Shown piece by piece: positions 7,765 through 15,991 of a DNA stretch of 64,000 bases. The stretch spans positions 62,001 to 126,000 of the forward strand of contig JBBRPP010000005.1 of the NCBI GenBank assembly GCA_038227995.1, read 5' to 3'. This DNA comes from WLMZ01 sp038227995 (GTDB taxonomy: Bacteria > Actinomycetota > Acidimicrobiia > Acidimicrobiales > Ilumatobacteraceae). The notes under the pieces were generated by a model. The model ran no database searches, was not told the origin of the DNA, and saw nothing but the letters and a program-made list of their open reading frames with translations. How positions within the stretch are numbered: position 1 is the stretch's first letter; every line of letters starts with the position of its first letter. Made by a program: the position numbers and the translations under genes.

Positions 7765-8922
7765 ATGAGTCACCCAGACCCCGCCCTTGTCACCCTGCTC
7801 CAGGCAACCGTCTCGGCCGGCGCCAGCGACCTTCACCTCAGCGTCGGTCGCCCCGCAACCGCTCGCCGTGACGGCTACCTCGTCAAGTTCGAGGGCGTTC
7901 CCGTTCTCGAAGCCGAGGAGATCGAGCGCATCGTTCTCTCGCTGCTCGACGAGCGCAAGCTGGAAGAGCTCAAGGAGAACCATCAGGTCGACTTCTCGTT
8001 CGGCTTGCCGGACATCGGCCGCTTTCGAGCCAACGCCTACTACCAGCGTGGCACTCTCGCGTTGGCCTTGCGCGTCGTGCCATTCCGTGTTCGCTCACTC
8101 GAAGAGTTGGGCGCGCCGTGGGCATGCACCGAATTGCTCAACAAGCCCTACGGTCTCGTCCTCGTGGTGGGCCCGACCGGTTCGGGCAAGAGCACGACGC
8201 TGGCAGCGATGATCGATCGGATCAACGACGAGCGCCCCTGCCACATCCTCACGATCGAGGATCCCGTGGAATACCTCCACACCCACAAGACCGCGATGGT
8301 CAACCAGCGCGAGGTCGGCACCGATGTTGCCAGCTTCACCGATGGTCTTCGCAGCGCGCTGCGTGAAGACCCCGACGTCGTTCTGCTCGGCGAAATGCGC
8401 GACCTCGACAGCATCGCGATCACCCTGTCGTTGGCCGAGACCGGCCACCTCGTGTTCGCCACCCTTCACACCAACGACGCTTCCCAGGCCCTCGACAGAA
8501 TCGTCGACGTGTTCCCCGCCGAGCGTCGTGACCAGATCCAGATCCAGCTCGCCGGTGCGTTGCAGGGTGTCATCAGCCAGCGTCTCGTTGCCGTCGAAGG
8601 CGGCGGTCGTGTCGCTGCGTACGAAGTGCTGATCGGCACCGAAGCCGTTCGCAACCTCGTCCGTGAAGGCAAGAGCCGGCAGATGCGCAACGTCATCACG
8701 ACCAGCCAGAAGGACGGCATGCAGACGATCGAGATGGATCTCGCACGACTCGTCGCCTCCGGTCTGTTGACGATGGAAGCGGCGTGCGACGTCAGTGCCT
8801 ATCCCAAGGAGATCATGGCCCACGCCGCGACCGTCCGGGCTCAGATGCAGGCTGCCGCAACCGTGGATTCCGGGCAGGGCGCGTCGATGGGCAACGCCGA
8901 GCTCGCCTCGAGCATTCGTTGA
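7765..8922 (+). CDS. pilT: Type IV pilus retraction ATPase PilT
   Basis: 385 residues starting at an ATG with GGAGG eight bases upstream. Walker A is GPTGSGKS (136-143), the Asp box IEDPVEY, Walker B VVLLGEMRD (about 205-213) and the His box LAETGHLVFATLHTND. AVRNLVREGK is the PilT-specific equivalent of the AIRNLIRE motif. It lacks the zinc cysteines of PilB. It drives pilus depolymerisation and so twitching or DNA uptake. It is separated from pilB/pilC by pilD on the other strand. The next gene begins 17 bases after its stop. Confidence 0.95.
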   Translation: MSHPDPALVTLLQATVSAGASDLHLSVGRPATARRDGYLVKFEGVPVLEAEEIERIVLSLLDERKLEELKENHQVDFSFGLPDIGRFRANAYYQRGTLALALRVVPFRVRSLEELGAPWACTELLNKPYGLVLVVGPTGSGKSTTLAAMIDRINDERPCHILTIEDPVEYLHTHKTAMVNQREVGTDVASFTDGLRSALREDPDVVLLGEMRDLDSIAITLSLAETGHLVFATLHTNDASQALDRIVDVFPAERRDQIQIQLAGALQGVISQRLVAVEGGGRVAAYEVLIGTEAVRNLVREGKSRQMRNVITTSQKDGMQTIEMDLARLVASGLLTMEAACDVSAYPKEIMAHAATVRAQMQAAATVDSGQGASMGNAELASSIR

Positions 8923-8939
8923 GAGCGCGGTAGCCACTC

Positions 8940-9659
8940 ATGGTCGCCAAGCAACTGCCGTACAAGTGGCTGGCGGGGATCGTTCCATGCCCGAAGGGAT
9001 GGCTCATCATTCCGGCGCGCCTCGCCGGCGTCACCGTGGTGGTCGAGGAGCCGAGTGTCGTGCGGACCCTGAACGAAGTGGTGGACTTCCGCCCCAAGTT
9101 CGACGCCGCCGCCATCCACAGCCCGCTCGGGTTCGAGGACCATCCGATGGCGCAGTACCGCGACTGCGACACCGAAGCGCGCCAGATGGTCGGTTGGCCG
9201 CGTCGCGTTGCGCTCCGGTCGGTGCCGTCCCGGGCGGCGCTGCTCGCGCCCACGAAGGCCAAGGCCCGTGAACTCGAGCCGTGGCTGACCGCTGACGACT
9301 TCCGCAAGTTCCGTTGGCTTCGCGAGGCAGCCTCGACGTTCCAGCCGTTCCACCAGCGAAACTTCTTCTCCGCCAACCCGGACCTGTCGTACACACTGCT
9401 GAACGGCGAGGTGCCGTTGACCACGTCGCCCTACCATCAAGATGGTGTCATCGAGCGGATGAATCTGATCAAGCAGAAGTTGCCGGGTTGCGAAGAAGTC
9501 ATTCTGCGCACACCGCCCGATGGCTGCGGTCAGGTGCACATGGTGCAGGCCACCGGCTTGTTGTGGACGGCGCGCCGTGCGTCCGGCCGTGCCATCAACC
9601 GAATGCCGATCGATCCGGCGTGGGACGAGAACGGTCTGAGGATCGAACTGGTTCGCTGA
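8940..9659 (+). CDS. DUF429-like protein (RNase H-like fold)
   Basis: 239 residues, probably cytoplasmic. Blocks resemble the DUF429 family: an N-terminal GIVPCPKGWLIIPARL (family G.D..GGW) and AAIHSPLGFED (family DxPIGL). MAQYRDCDTEARQMVGWPRR followed by VALRSVP corresponds to the family's R.CD.EAR..LG....S. The substrate is unknown; a nuclease-like fold is suggested for the family but activity is unproven. It begins 17 bases after pilT and is probably co-transcribed. Its last 65 bases overlap the 3' end of the converging membrane-protein gene at 9595. Confidence 0.7.
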   Translation: MVAKQLPYKWLAGIVPCPKGWLIIPARLAGVTVVVEEPSVVRTLNEVVDFRPKFDAAAIHSPLGFEDHPMAQYRDCDTEARQMVGWPRRVALRSVPSRAALLAPTKAKARELEPWLTADDFRKFRWLREAASTFQPFHQRNFFSANPDLSYTLLNGEVPLTTSPYHQDGVIERMNLIKQKLPGCEEVILRTPPDGCGQVHMVQATGLLWTARRASGRAINRMPIDPAWDENGLRIELVR

Positions 9660-10764
9660 GGTCTGTCGTCGATCTCACCGCTGGCACGAAGACGACAACC
9701 AGCGCGCCGACGCACGCCGTCAGACGCAGCACCGCGTGACCGGTCGATGACACCGCGGTGACCCAGTCGGGCAGCACCAACGCAGATGCAACGATCGTTG
9801 CCCACGGCAACCGGCGCTTGGACTCGCACAGGTCCCAGATCAACGCTGCGAACACGAATGTCGCGGTGTAGTAGTTCCACGTTCCCGGGTCGAGCGCGAG
9901 GCGCACCGCGACGCCTGCCAGAAGGGCGCCGTACGGCCGATCGCGCCAGACGGCAAGGGCGACGACACCAAGTGACAGCAGGAGCTGTCCCATCCGCAGG
10001 GCCGCCGGCAGGTTCTGGTCGTGGACCCCGAAAAGGCGCAAGACGGAATCCGGTGCCAGCAGGATCGCCGGTCGCATGCTCTTCAGCGAGTTCGGGTCGG
10101 CGATCAAGAACGGGCTCCACAGGATGACGCCGACGAAGATGCTCAGCAATGGCGGTGCGAGACGTCGTTCGCGCCAATCGGCGCGGCTGAAGGTGATCGG
10201 CAACATGAAGATCGACCACGGTTTGATCGCGAGAGCGACCCCGATCAGCACGGCTGCAGCGAGTCGCCGATCGGTTTTGATGAGCAGCAACGCCGCGGCG
10301 GCGATGACGATGACCAAGGCATCGTCGACATGGCCCCACGAGCGGAGGTAACCCCACCACAGCATCACGACGATGCCGCCGATGACAAGCGACGGTTCGA
10401 AGAGCCGGGCGGGGTCGACCACCCGGCTTCGCAGGCGAGTGATCATGGCCAATGTCGAGACGCCCAGCAGGGCGAACACGACCTCGCGAACGGCCGATCC
10501 GCCGAGCGCCGAGATGCCACGGACCGCCACGAGTGCCACCGGCCCAGACTGCAGGTTGTGGCGATACGCAAAGATCTTCAATCCGTCGGAGCCGGTCAGG
10601 TACTTCGCCATGAGTTCGAAGAACGCCCAGTCGCCCGAGTTGCGGCGGGTCGCCGTGGTCGCGATTCCGGCGACCACACCGAAGATGGCAGCGCACACGA
10701 TGGTCGTCGTCCGGCTGCTCGGTCGACCCGACTCCTCGAGTCGCACCGGGTGTTCGTCAAGCAT
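9595..10764 (-). CDS. Multi-pass GT-C/GT87-like membrane protein, copy 2
   Basis: 389 residues with about ten hydrophobic spans. The pattern GDWAFFELMAKYLTG in the first extracytoplasmic loop, LQSGPVALVAVR and GHVDDALVIV fits polyprenol-phosphate-dependent GT-C transferases of the GT87/DUF2029 kind, where an Asp in the first loop is catalytic. The sugar and acceptor are unknown. It is clearly paralogous to the gene just upstream (GDW.F, SG.. QTGP against LQSGP, KPW.IF.LP, DPGTW.YY). The two reading frames overlap by 8 bases, so they are translationally linked. Both lie on the same strand behind the pilin genes. The 3' end overlaps the DUF429 gene. Confidence 0.8.
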   Translation of the reverse strand: MLDEHPVRLEESGRPSSRTTTIVCAAIFGVVAGIATTATRRNSGDWAFFELMAKYLTGSDGLKIFAYRHNLQSGPVALVAVRGISALGGSAVREVVFALLGVSTLAMITRLRSRVVDPARLFEPSLVIGGIVVMLWWGYLRSWGHVDDALVIVIAAAALLLIKTDRRLAAAVLIGVALAIKPWSIFMLPITFSRADWRERRLAPPLLSIFVGVILWSPFLIADPNSLKSMRPAILLAPDSVLRLFGVHDQNLPAALRMGQLLLSLGVVALAVWRDRPYGALLAGVAVRLALDPGTWNYYTATFVFAALIWDLCESKRRLPWATIVASALVLPDWVTAVSSTGHAVLRLTACVGALVVVFVPAVRSTTDLSEPVRSSDRSRPTPDRSAFG

Positions 10765-11998
10765 GTGACGGCACGCGACGCAGACGGTTTCGGCCGACCG
10801 GTGTCGCAGCCGGCGGCTTCGAGATCACCGCGATGACCGCGCCGGCGCATGCGACCAATCGCATCCATGACCGCAGTTCAGCTGATCCGACCATCCACGA
10901 CGGGACCATCAACAGGCTCACGCAGATCGTCATCGTCGGAACGATCGACCGAGATTCACAGATGTCCCATGCGAGTGCACCGATCACGATGCCCGCACTG
11001 TAATAGCTCCATGTCCCCGGGTCGGTGACGATCCGACAAGCGACCGCCGCGACGATGACGCCGCCGGGGTGTTGCCGCTTCATCGCGAGCGCCGCCACGC
11101 CCACAGCGCCCAGGAGTTGGGCGACGCGAAGCCAGCTCGGAAGGTTGGCATCGTTGCCCCCGAACAGAGCGATGACGGAGTCAGCCGCGACGTGGACGGT
11201 TGCGCGCATCGACTTGATCGTGTCGGGTTGGACGATCAAGAACGGCAGCCAGACAGAGCCGGCGACACCCGCCGCGATTGCTGACGACTTCAATGCGTCA
11301 CGACGCGTCGCGCACTTTCGCCAGAGCAGCGGCAGGAAGATGACCGCCCACGGTTTGGCCCCGATCGCGAGCCCGAGGCCGACCGCCGAGACGTCGAGCC
11401 GACGGAGCCGCGGAGTGGATATCGCATAGACCGCTGCGGTGAGCACGATCGCGTCGTCGAGATGGCCGTAGCCGCCCAACTTGGCCCACCAGAACATCGC
11501 GATCGCGCCGCCGATCAACGTCGTCGTCTGGGTCCCGATCGGGTCTCTGCGACGGTGCGTCGATTGCGACGTCTCGATTCGTCGGACGCAGGCAAGTCCG
11601 AGTGCGCCGCAGATCGCCACCTGTGCGATGAAGCCGTTCCGCGGTGTGAAGGCAAGCAGACGAGCGAACAGCAGCGTCAGCGGACCGGTCTGGATGTCTC
11701 GTTGGTGGACGAACACTCCGAAGCCCTCGGAGCCGAGCATCTTGCGACCGGCGTCGACGAAGACGTTCCAGTCGCCGCGCCCTCCCGCGACGACAGCTGC
11801 GGCCGTTGCGATGGCCGCGATGATGACGTAACGAGCGACGAGCGTCCGTTGCAACTGATCTCGCCACGGGGTGCTGAATCGCGCCGGCTCATGGTCGACG
11901 GGAGAGGTCGACCACGAGCCGGCGGGTTCGATCGAGGCGTCGACCGCGCTGTCGACTGACGAGTCATCAGCCATCGCTCGTGGCACGTGCACCGTCAT
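10757..11998 (-). CDS. Multi-pass GT-C/GT87-like membrane protein, copy 1
   Basis: 413 residues. An acidic cytoplasmic N-terminus of about 50 residues is followed by about ten membrane spans. Shared motifs with its neighbour are GDWNVFVDAGRKMLG, DIQTGPLTLLFARL, GGYGHLDDAIVLTA, GAKPWAVIFLP and TDPGTWSYYSAG. These suggest a GT-C-fold glycosyltransferase using a lipid-linked sugar outside the membrane. It begins 28 bases after the stop of the second pilin on the same strand, so a pilin-GT-GT operon is likely. That would fit pilin or cell-surface glycosylation. ATG 11998 is the first start; ATG 11974 is possible. Confidence 0.8.
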   Translation of the reverse strand: MTVHVPRAMADDSSVDSAVDASIEPAGSWSTSPVDHEPARFSTPWRDQLQRTLVARYVIIAAIATAAAVVAGGRGDWNVFVDAGRKMLGSEGFGVFVHQRDIQTGPLTLLFARLLAFTPRNGFIAQVAICGALGLACVRRIETSQSTHRRRDPIGTQTTTLIGGAIAMFWWAKLGGYGHLDDAIVLTAAVYAISTPRLRRLDVSAVGLGLAIGAKPWAVIFLPLLWRKCATRRDALKSSAIAAGVAGSVWLPFLIVQPDTIKSMRATVHVAADSVIALFGGNDANLPSWLRVAQLLGAVGVAALAMKRQHPGGVIVAAVACRIVTDPGTWSYYSAGIVIGALAWDICESRSIVPTMTICVSLLMVPSWMVGSAELRSWMRLVACAGAVIAVISKPPAATPVGRNRLRRVPSHA

Positions 11999-12026
11999 TC
12001 CGCCTGATCGATCAGCTCGTCGCGGC

Positions 12027-12452
12027 TCAGGTCCCGGGAACTGCTGCGCCGATGGCGCCGCCGCACGACGTTGTCTTGTACTTCAACGAGCCGTTCGGCT
12101 GGACGTCGAAGTTCGTCGGCAGAGCGCGTATGTACTGCGCGTTGACCAGCGTTTGCCCCGCTGTGGTGCCTGCCGCGATCGTGGTGCCGGGCAGGTTGCC
12201 CGAGGTCACGATCGTCGTTCCGCCGTACTGAGAGAAGTAGGACTCGGCGGCGGTCTGCAATGTCACCTTGTCGGAGTTGCAGGCGCTCGTGGTGCCCTTG
12301 TCGGTGATGCCACGAACGGCGAACACCGTGACCGTGGCGAGGATTCCGAGAATCACGATGACGATCAGCAGTTCAACGAGGGTGAATCCCTTGTTGCTGC
12401 GTTCGATTGTCGGCGTCAGTGCCTTGAATCGTTGGGAAGTCTTGAACCTCAT
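12027..12452 (-). CDS. pilA: Type IV pilin, second tandem copy
   Basis: 141 residues. A 22-residue basic leader ends in NKG, followed by the class III cleavage site and the invariant pilin N-terminus FTLVELLIVIVILGILA with Glu5. The N-terminal helix is membrane-embedded until assembly. The globular part has Cys in TSACNSD and near the C-terminus (TTSCGGA), a likely disulfide closing the D-region. It is nearly identical to the upstream copy through about residue 100 and differs mainly in the leader and a surface stretch. It would be processed by PilD (7702) and polymerised by PilB/PilC. A strong hairpin separates it from the first copy. Confidence 0.95.
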   Translation of the reverse strand: MRFKTSQRFKALTPTIERSNKGFTLVELLIVIVILGILATVTVFAVRGITDKGTTSACNSDKVTLQTAAESYFSQYGGTTIVTSGNLPGTTIAAGTTAGQTLVNAQYIRALPTNFDVQPNGSLKYKTTSCGGAIGAAVPGT

Positions 12453-12495
12453 GTTGTGTGTGCTCCTTCGTCAGTTCTGTCCGGAAATGTCAGAA

Positions 12496-12519
12496 GGGCC
12501 GGGACGTTGGTCCCGGCCC
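12496..12519 (-). terminator. Hairpin between the tandem pilin genes
   Basis: A perfect 10-bp stem (GGGCCGGGAC / GTCCCGGCCC) closes a 4-nt loop. On the minus strand it falls 25 bases after the first pilin's stop and is followed by a weak pyrimidine run (TTCTGACATTT). It probably acts as a partial terminator or 3' stabiliser, giving more of the first pilin than of the downstream genes. Confidence 0.65.
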
Positions 12520-12543
12520 CTCCACAGTTGAAAGTCAGTTGAC

Positions 12544-12954
12544 TCAGGTGCCAGGAACTGCTGCGCCGATGGCGCCGCCGCATGACGTGGTCTTGTAGGT
12601 CAGCGACCCTGATGTCGTCACGTCGAAGTTGGTCGGGATGGCCCGGATGTACTGGGCTGCGACCAGCGTCAGTGCTGGGGTGGTGCCGGCGGCGATCGAG
12701 GTGCCGGGCAGGTTGCCCGACGTCACGATGGTCGTGCCGCCGTACTGGGCGAAGTAGGACTCGGCGGCGGTCTGCAATGTCACCTTGTCGGAGTTGCAGG
12801 CGCTCGTGGTGCCCTTGTCGGTGATGCCACGGACCGCGAACACCGTGACGGTGGCGAGGATTCCGAGAATCACGATCACGATCAGCAATTCAACGAGGGT
12901 GAATCCCTTGTTGCGCTTGCTGCTGGTCACTTCTTCTTCGATGTGGTTTTCCAT
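12544..12954 (-). CDS. pilA: Type IV pilin, first tandem copy (likely major pilin)
   Basis: 136 residues from an ATG with GGAGGAAA about ten bases upstream, the best ribosome site of the pilus island. The leader of 17 residues is acidic-then-basic (MENHIEEEV...KRNKG). It is cut before FTLVELLIVIVILGILA. The rest matches the second pilin closely, with conserved Cys in TSACNSD and TTSCGGA. Being first in the run, with a strong ribosome site and a hairpin behind it, it is the better candidate for the major subunit. An 8-bp-arm palindrome lies 129 bases upstream. Confidence 0.95.
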   Translation of the reverse strand: MENHIEEEVTSSKRNKGFTLVELLIVIVILGILATVTVFAVRGITDKGTTSACNSDKVTLQTAAESYFAQYGGTTIVTSGNLPGTSIAAGTTPALTLVAAQYIRAIPTNFDVTTSGSLTYKTTSCGGAIGAAVPGT

Positions 12955-13082
12955 GTTGGTGCGTTTCCTCCGCAAAGTAGTTGTCCCACGAAACACACCG
13001 AGGAAGACAACAGGAGTCGCTCGGGGTGCATGACATGAATCGGCACGACCATGGCAACCTTGAGCGGATTCAGGGAGAAATC

Positions 13083-13106
13083 TTTGCAATTCCCTCACAT
13101 TGCAAA
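13083..13106. promoter_or_regulatory. Palindrome TTTGCAAT-N8-ATTGCAAA upstream of the pilins
   Basis: A perfect 8-bp inverted repeat with an 8-bp spacer sits in the divergent region between the first pilin (start 12954) and the coiled-coil gene at 13207. The arms and spacing suit a dimeric regulator. It is notably AT-rich for this genome. Confidence 0.5.
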
Positions 13107-13206
13107 TTCGTACCGGGCCAGGCTCAAGAAGGCGGCAAGAAGGGCCGATGTTCCACTACACGCGGTCACGGTTCGAATCGCGCGAGGGCTGGTGTGAGGG
13201 AGCAGA

Positions 13207-13725
13207 ATGAGACGCAAGAGCGACATGTGGCGGGACGTTGGCGACGATTCGTCGTTCCTGCCAGGCGAACGCGAGCAGCAGGAGCGAACGGCCGCAGCTG
13301 ACGTGATGTCTCGTCTCGGCGTCGTCGAGGAACAGCTCAGGGGTCAGTTCACCTCGATGGCCGCCTACGCCCAGATCGCGCAGCAGTCGGTCGACACGGC
13401 GCGAGCAGAAGGACGGGCCGACCTCGATCGCGAGATCAGCAAGGTCGTGACCCTCGTCGAGCGAGCACGCGACGAGTTCGGCACTCCCCGGATCGAATCA
13501 CTGAACACGTCATCGGCGACACCGGCACCCGCACCTGCGTCCATCGACATCACGGCGCTCGCCCGCATTGCGCTGCTCGAGGACAAGTTCGAGGTCATGA
13601 GCCAGCAGTTCATCGAGTGCCTCCGCAGCCAACAGGAGCTCGCCAACTCGATCGCTTACATGTTCGAGCAACAGATGCGCAACCGCGGTTTCGCGCCCAG
13701 CTTCGAGGAACCAGTCGCGCACTGA
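13207..13725 (+). CDS. Small coiled-coil protein, function unknown
   Basis: 172 residues, no signal peptide or membrane span. There are two helical segments (about residues 28-95 and 112-160) joined by a Thr/Pro/Ala linker. The first helix (VEEQLRGQFTSMAAYAQIAQ and following) resembles the start of the protein at 2555. It diverges from the pilins across the TTTGCAAT palindrome, so the two sides may share control. GGGAGCAGA just upstream of the ATG could be the ribosome site. No known family is recognised. Confidence 0.65.
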   Translation: MRRKSDMWRDVGDDSSFLPGEREQQERTAAADVMSRLGVVEEQLRGQFTSMAAYAQIAQQSVDTARAEGRADLDREISKVVTLVERARDEFGTPRIESLNTSSATPAPAPASIDITALARIALLEDKFEVMSQQFIECLRSQQELANSIAYMFEQQMRNRGFAPSFEEPVAH

Positions 13726-13753
13726 CGCCAGCCGCTCCGTACCCTTCTCGGGC

Positions 13754-14932
13754 ATGGAACCCACCCTGGTGCTGCGCGCCGGCCGCGAGAAGTCGATCCG
13801 CCGGCTGCATCCGTGGATCTTCTCCGGTGGCGTCGCCGAGATCCGCGGTGAGATCACGCCGGGCGCCACGGCCTGTGTCGTCAGTGCGACCGGCGAGATG
13901 CTGGGTCGGGCTGCAGTCTCACCCGCGTCCCAACTGCGCGCCCGGATGTGGACCTTCGACGCCGACACGGTCGTCGACGACGCACTCATCGCTCGCCGGG
14001 TGATCGATGCGGCCGAGCGCCGTGCCCACCTGCAGGTCATCACCAACGCTGCGCGCCTGGTGTTCAGCGAGGCTGACGGGTTACCGGGGATCATCGCCGA
14101 TCGCTACGGCGACGACGTGGTCGTCCAACTCGGCTCGGCGGGTGGCGACCTCTGGCGCGATGTCGTCGCCGACGCGCTGTTCGCGTTACCGGGCGTTCGC
14201 TGCGTGTACGAGCGATCCGATGTCGACTCGCGCCAGCGCGAGAACCTCGGCCCGCGCGTCGGGCTGCTGCGCGGACGGCAGCCCGACGCCGAGACCGTGA
14301 TCGACGAGCGCGGTCACCGGTTCGCGGTGGGCTTCAGCGAGGGCCAGAAGACCGGCTTCTATCTCGATCAGCGTCACGCCCGCGCGGCCGTGGCCGAGGT
14401 GGCCGCCGGGCGACGCGTCCTCAACGCGTTCTCCTACACCGGTGCCTTCAGCGTGATCGCGGCGGCATCGGGCGCGTCGAGTGTGACGAGTCTCGACTCG
14501 TCCGGGCCGGCGCTCGTGGGTGCGCGGCGCAACGCCGAACTGAACGGGGTCGATGTCGGCGAGCAGATCGAGGGCGATGCCTTCGCCGAGCTGCGCACCT
14601 TGCGCGACCGGGCACGCAGCTACGACCTGATCATGCTCGACCCACCCAAGTTGGCGCAGACCGAGGCCCAGGTCGCCCGCGCCACCCGCGCGTACAAGGA
14701 CCTGAACCTGCTGGCCGCCAAGCTGCTGGCGCCGGGTGGGATCCTGATGACGTTCTCGTGCAGCGGCGGGGTGAGCGCCGAATTGTTCCAGAAGGTGGTG
14801 GCCGGCGCGGCGCTCGACGCGAAACGGACGCTGCGGATCATCGGTCACCTCGACCAACCGAGCGATCATCCCGTGCCGCTGTCGTTCCCCGAGGCCGCCT
14901 ATCTGAAGGGCCTGATCCTCGAGGCGGAATGA
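13754..14932 (+). CDS. Class I SAM-dependent rRNA methyltransferase, RlmI-like
   Basis: 392 residues with the RlmI/YccW layout. An N-terminal PUA domain (about 1-75, RAGREKSIRRLHPWIFSGGV) comes first. A central EEHEE-like region follows (DGLPGIIADRYGDDVVVQL), then a Rossmann methyltransferase domain with motif I VLNAFSYTGAFSVIAAASGA and motif IV MLDPPKLAQ. It probably makes m5C in 23S rRNA (position 1962 in E. coli). FSCSGGV near the C-terminus holds the catalytic Cys expected of m5C enzymes. It starts 28 bases after the preceding gene. Confidence 0.88.
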   Translation: MEPTLVLRAGREKSIRRLHPWIFSGGVAEIRGEITPGATACVVSATGEMLGRAAVSPASQLRARMWTFDADTVVDDALIARRVIDAAERRAHLQVITNAARLVFSEADGLPGIIADRYGDDVVVQLGSAGGDLWRDVVADALFALPGVRCVYERSDVDSRQRENLGPRVGLLRGRQPDAETVIDERGHRFAVGFSEGQKTGFYLDQRHARAAVAEVAAGRRVLNAFSYTGAFSVIAAASGASSVTSLDSSGPALVGARRNAELNGVDVGEQIEGDAFAELRTLRDRARSYDLIMLDPPKLAQTEAQVARATRAYKDLNLLAAKLLAPGGILMTFSCSGGVSAELFQKVVAGAALDAKRTLRIIGHLDQPSDHPVPLSFPEAAYLKGLILEAE

Positions 14933-15000
14933 CTCGTCTGATCGTGGCGTGATCCGGGTATGAACCGGACCTTCGCTCAATGGAACGTCAGAGGTACGAG

Positions 15001-15258
15001 ATGGCTGATCAAGAGGTACTCGATGAACACGCTGGTGCCGTCCACCGGCGCGACGCCGGTCGCGTGTTCCGTTTCGTGGTGGTGGTCGCGTTCATCGCCG
15101 CACTCGTCATCGTCGGATTCGACAATCGGCGCGACGTGCGCATCGGTTACGCGGTGGGCGACGCAAGCGCGCCGGTGTGGATCGTGTTGGTAGCGTCGGC
15201 GCTGGCCGGTGTTGTCATCGGGTTTCTCATTCGCCACCGTCCCCGTCGCAACGTCTGA
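15001..15258 (+). CDS. LapA-domain (DUF1049) small membrane protein
   Basis: 85 residues with two transmembrane helices (about 23-40 and 58-77). Between them, NRRDVRIGYAVGDASAPVWI matches the LapA/DUF1049 signature, where a short polar turn leads into the second helix. Family members are linked to lipopolysaccharide or membrane assembly in Gram-negatives; the role in actinobacteria is unknown. The ATG at 15001 has AGAGG six bases upstream; an ATG at 14980 would add seven residues. Confidence 0.75.
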   Translation: MADQEVLDEHAGAVHRRDAGRVFRFVVVVAFIAALVIVGFDNRRDVRIGYAVGDASAPVWIVLVASALAGVVIGFLIRHRPRRNV

Positions 15259-15288
15259 ACGAACGCTGCCGAAACGGACTGCTTGGTG

Positions 15289-15711
15289 TCAGTGCGCCGG
15301 TGGCGCAGCTGATTCCTGAACCAGTTCGATGAGCGTCCCGAAGCTGCCCTTGGGGTGGATGAAGGCAACCGTGGTGTTGCGGCTGCCAGGCCGTGGTGCC
15401 TTGTCGATCGGCGTGGCCCCGGCAGCGATCATCGACGCCAGCGCCTCGGCGCAGTCGTTGACGCGGTAGCCGATGTGGTGCAACCCCTCGCCGCGCTTCT
15501 CGATCGCTTTCGCAACCGGTGATGCGTCGCCGGTCGGTGTGAGCAACTGGATGTAGCTCTCGGCGACCTTCAGCAGCGCTTCCTCGACACCGTCGGACTC
15601 GACGATCTCGCGGTGCTCGACCGTGGCGCCGAATGCTTTGGAGTAGTAGTCGATGGCCGCTTCCAGATCGCGGACGGCAATGGCGACGTGATCGATCTCG
15701 GTCAACAGCAT
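15289..15711 (-). CDS. mce: Methylmalonyl/ethylmalonyl-CoA epimerase
   Basis: 140 residues, a vicinal oxygen chelate fold metalloenzyme. It inverts C2 of (2S)/(2R)-methylmalonyl-CoA and, in the ethylmalonyl-CoA pathway, of ethylmalonyl-CoA. Metal ligands are visible: His in IDHVAIAVRDL, His in GEGLHHIGYRV and Glu in FGTLIELVQE. ATG 15711 gives the usual MLLTEIDHVAIAV start. It lies downstream of ccr on the same strand after a 280-base gap, in keeping with use right after the Ccr reaction. The 280-base gap shows no further gene. Confidence 0.92.
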   Translation of the reverse strand: MLLTEIDHVAIAVRDLEAAIDYYSKAFGATVEHREIVESDGVEEALLKVAESYIQLLTPTGDASPVAKAIEKRGEGLHHIGYRVNDCAEALASMIAAGATPIDKAPRPGSRNTTVAFIHPKGSFGTLIELVQESAAPPAH

Positions 15712-15991
15712 GACTGCGAGCCTACGGTCCGGCTCGTGGCACTCGCCAAACCCTGTCGGCACTCGGCCAACAGGTGGCGCGGCTGCGGCCGCACCGATTG
15801 CGCAGTCGCCTGGCGTGGTCGCTGCGTGACGTCAGCTCACGCCCTGTGAGACGCGCCGATACGGCCGATCGGGTTGCGGTCAGCTCGCTGAGTTCGAAGG
15901 GATTGGGAGCTTCCAAGGTGGACGTTGCGCAACGGATGCTCCCGAGCCGATGGCGCGGTCGACAACTCGGGCGGCGGCAACGTGTCTCGCG

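Noticed and set aside
15722..15916. 64-codon minus-strand frame between mce and ccr
   Set aside because: No ribosome site, no domain, shadow-like composition; the gap is treated as non-coding.
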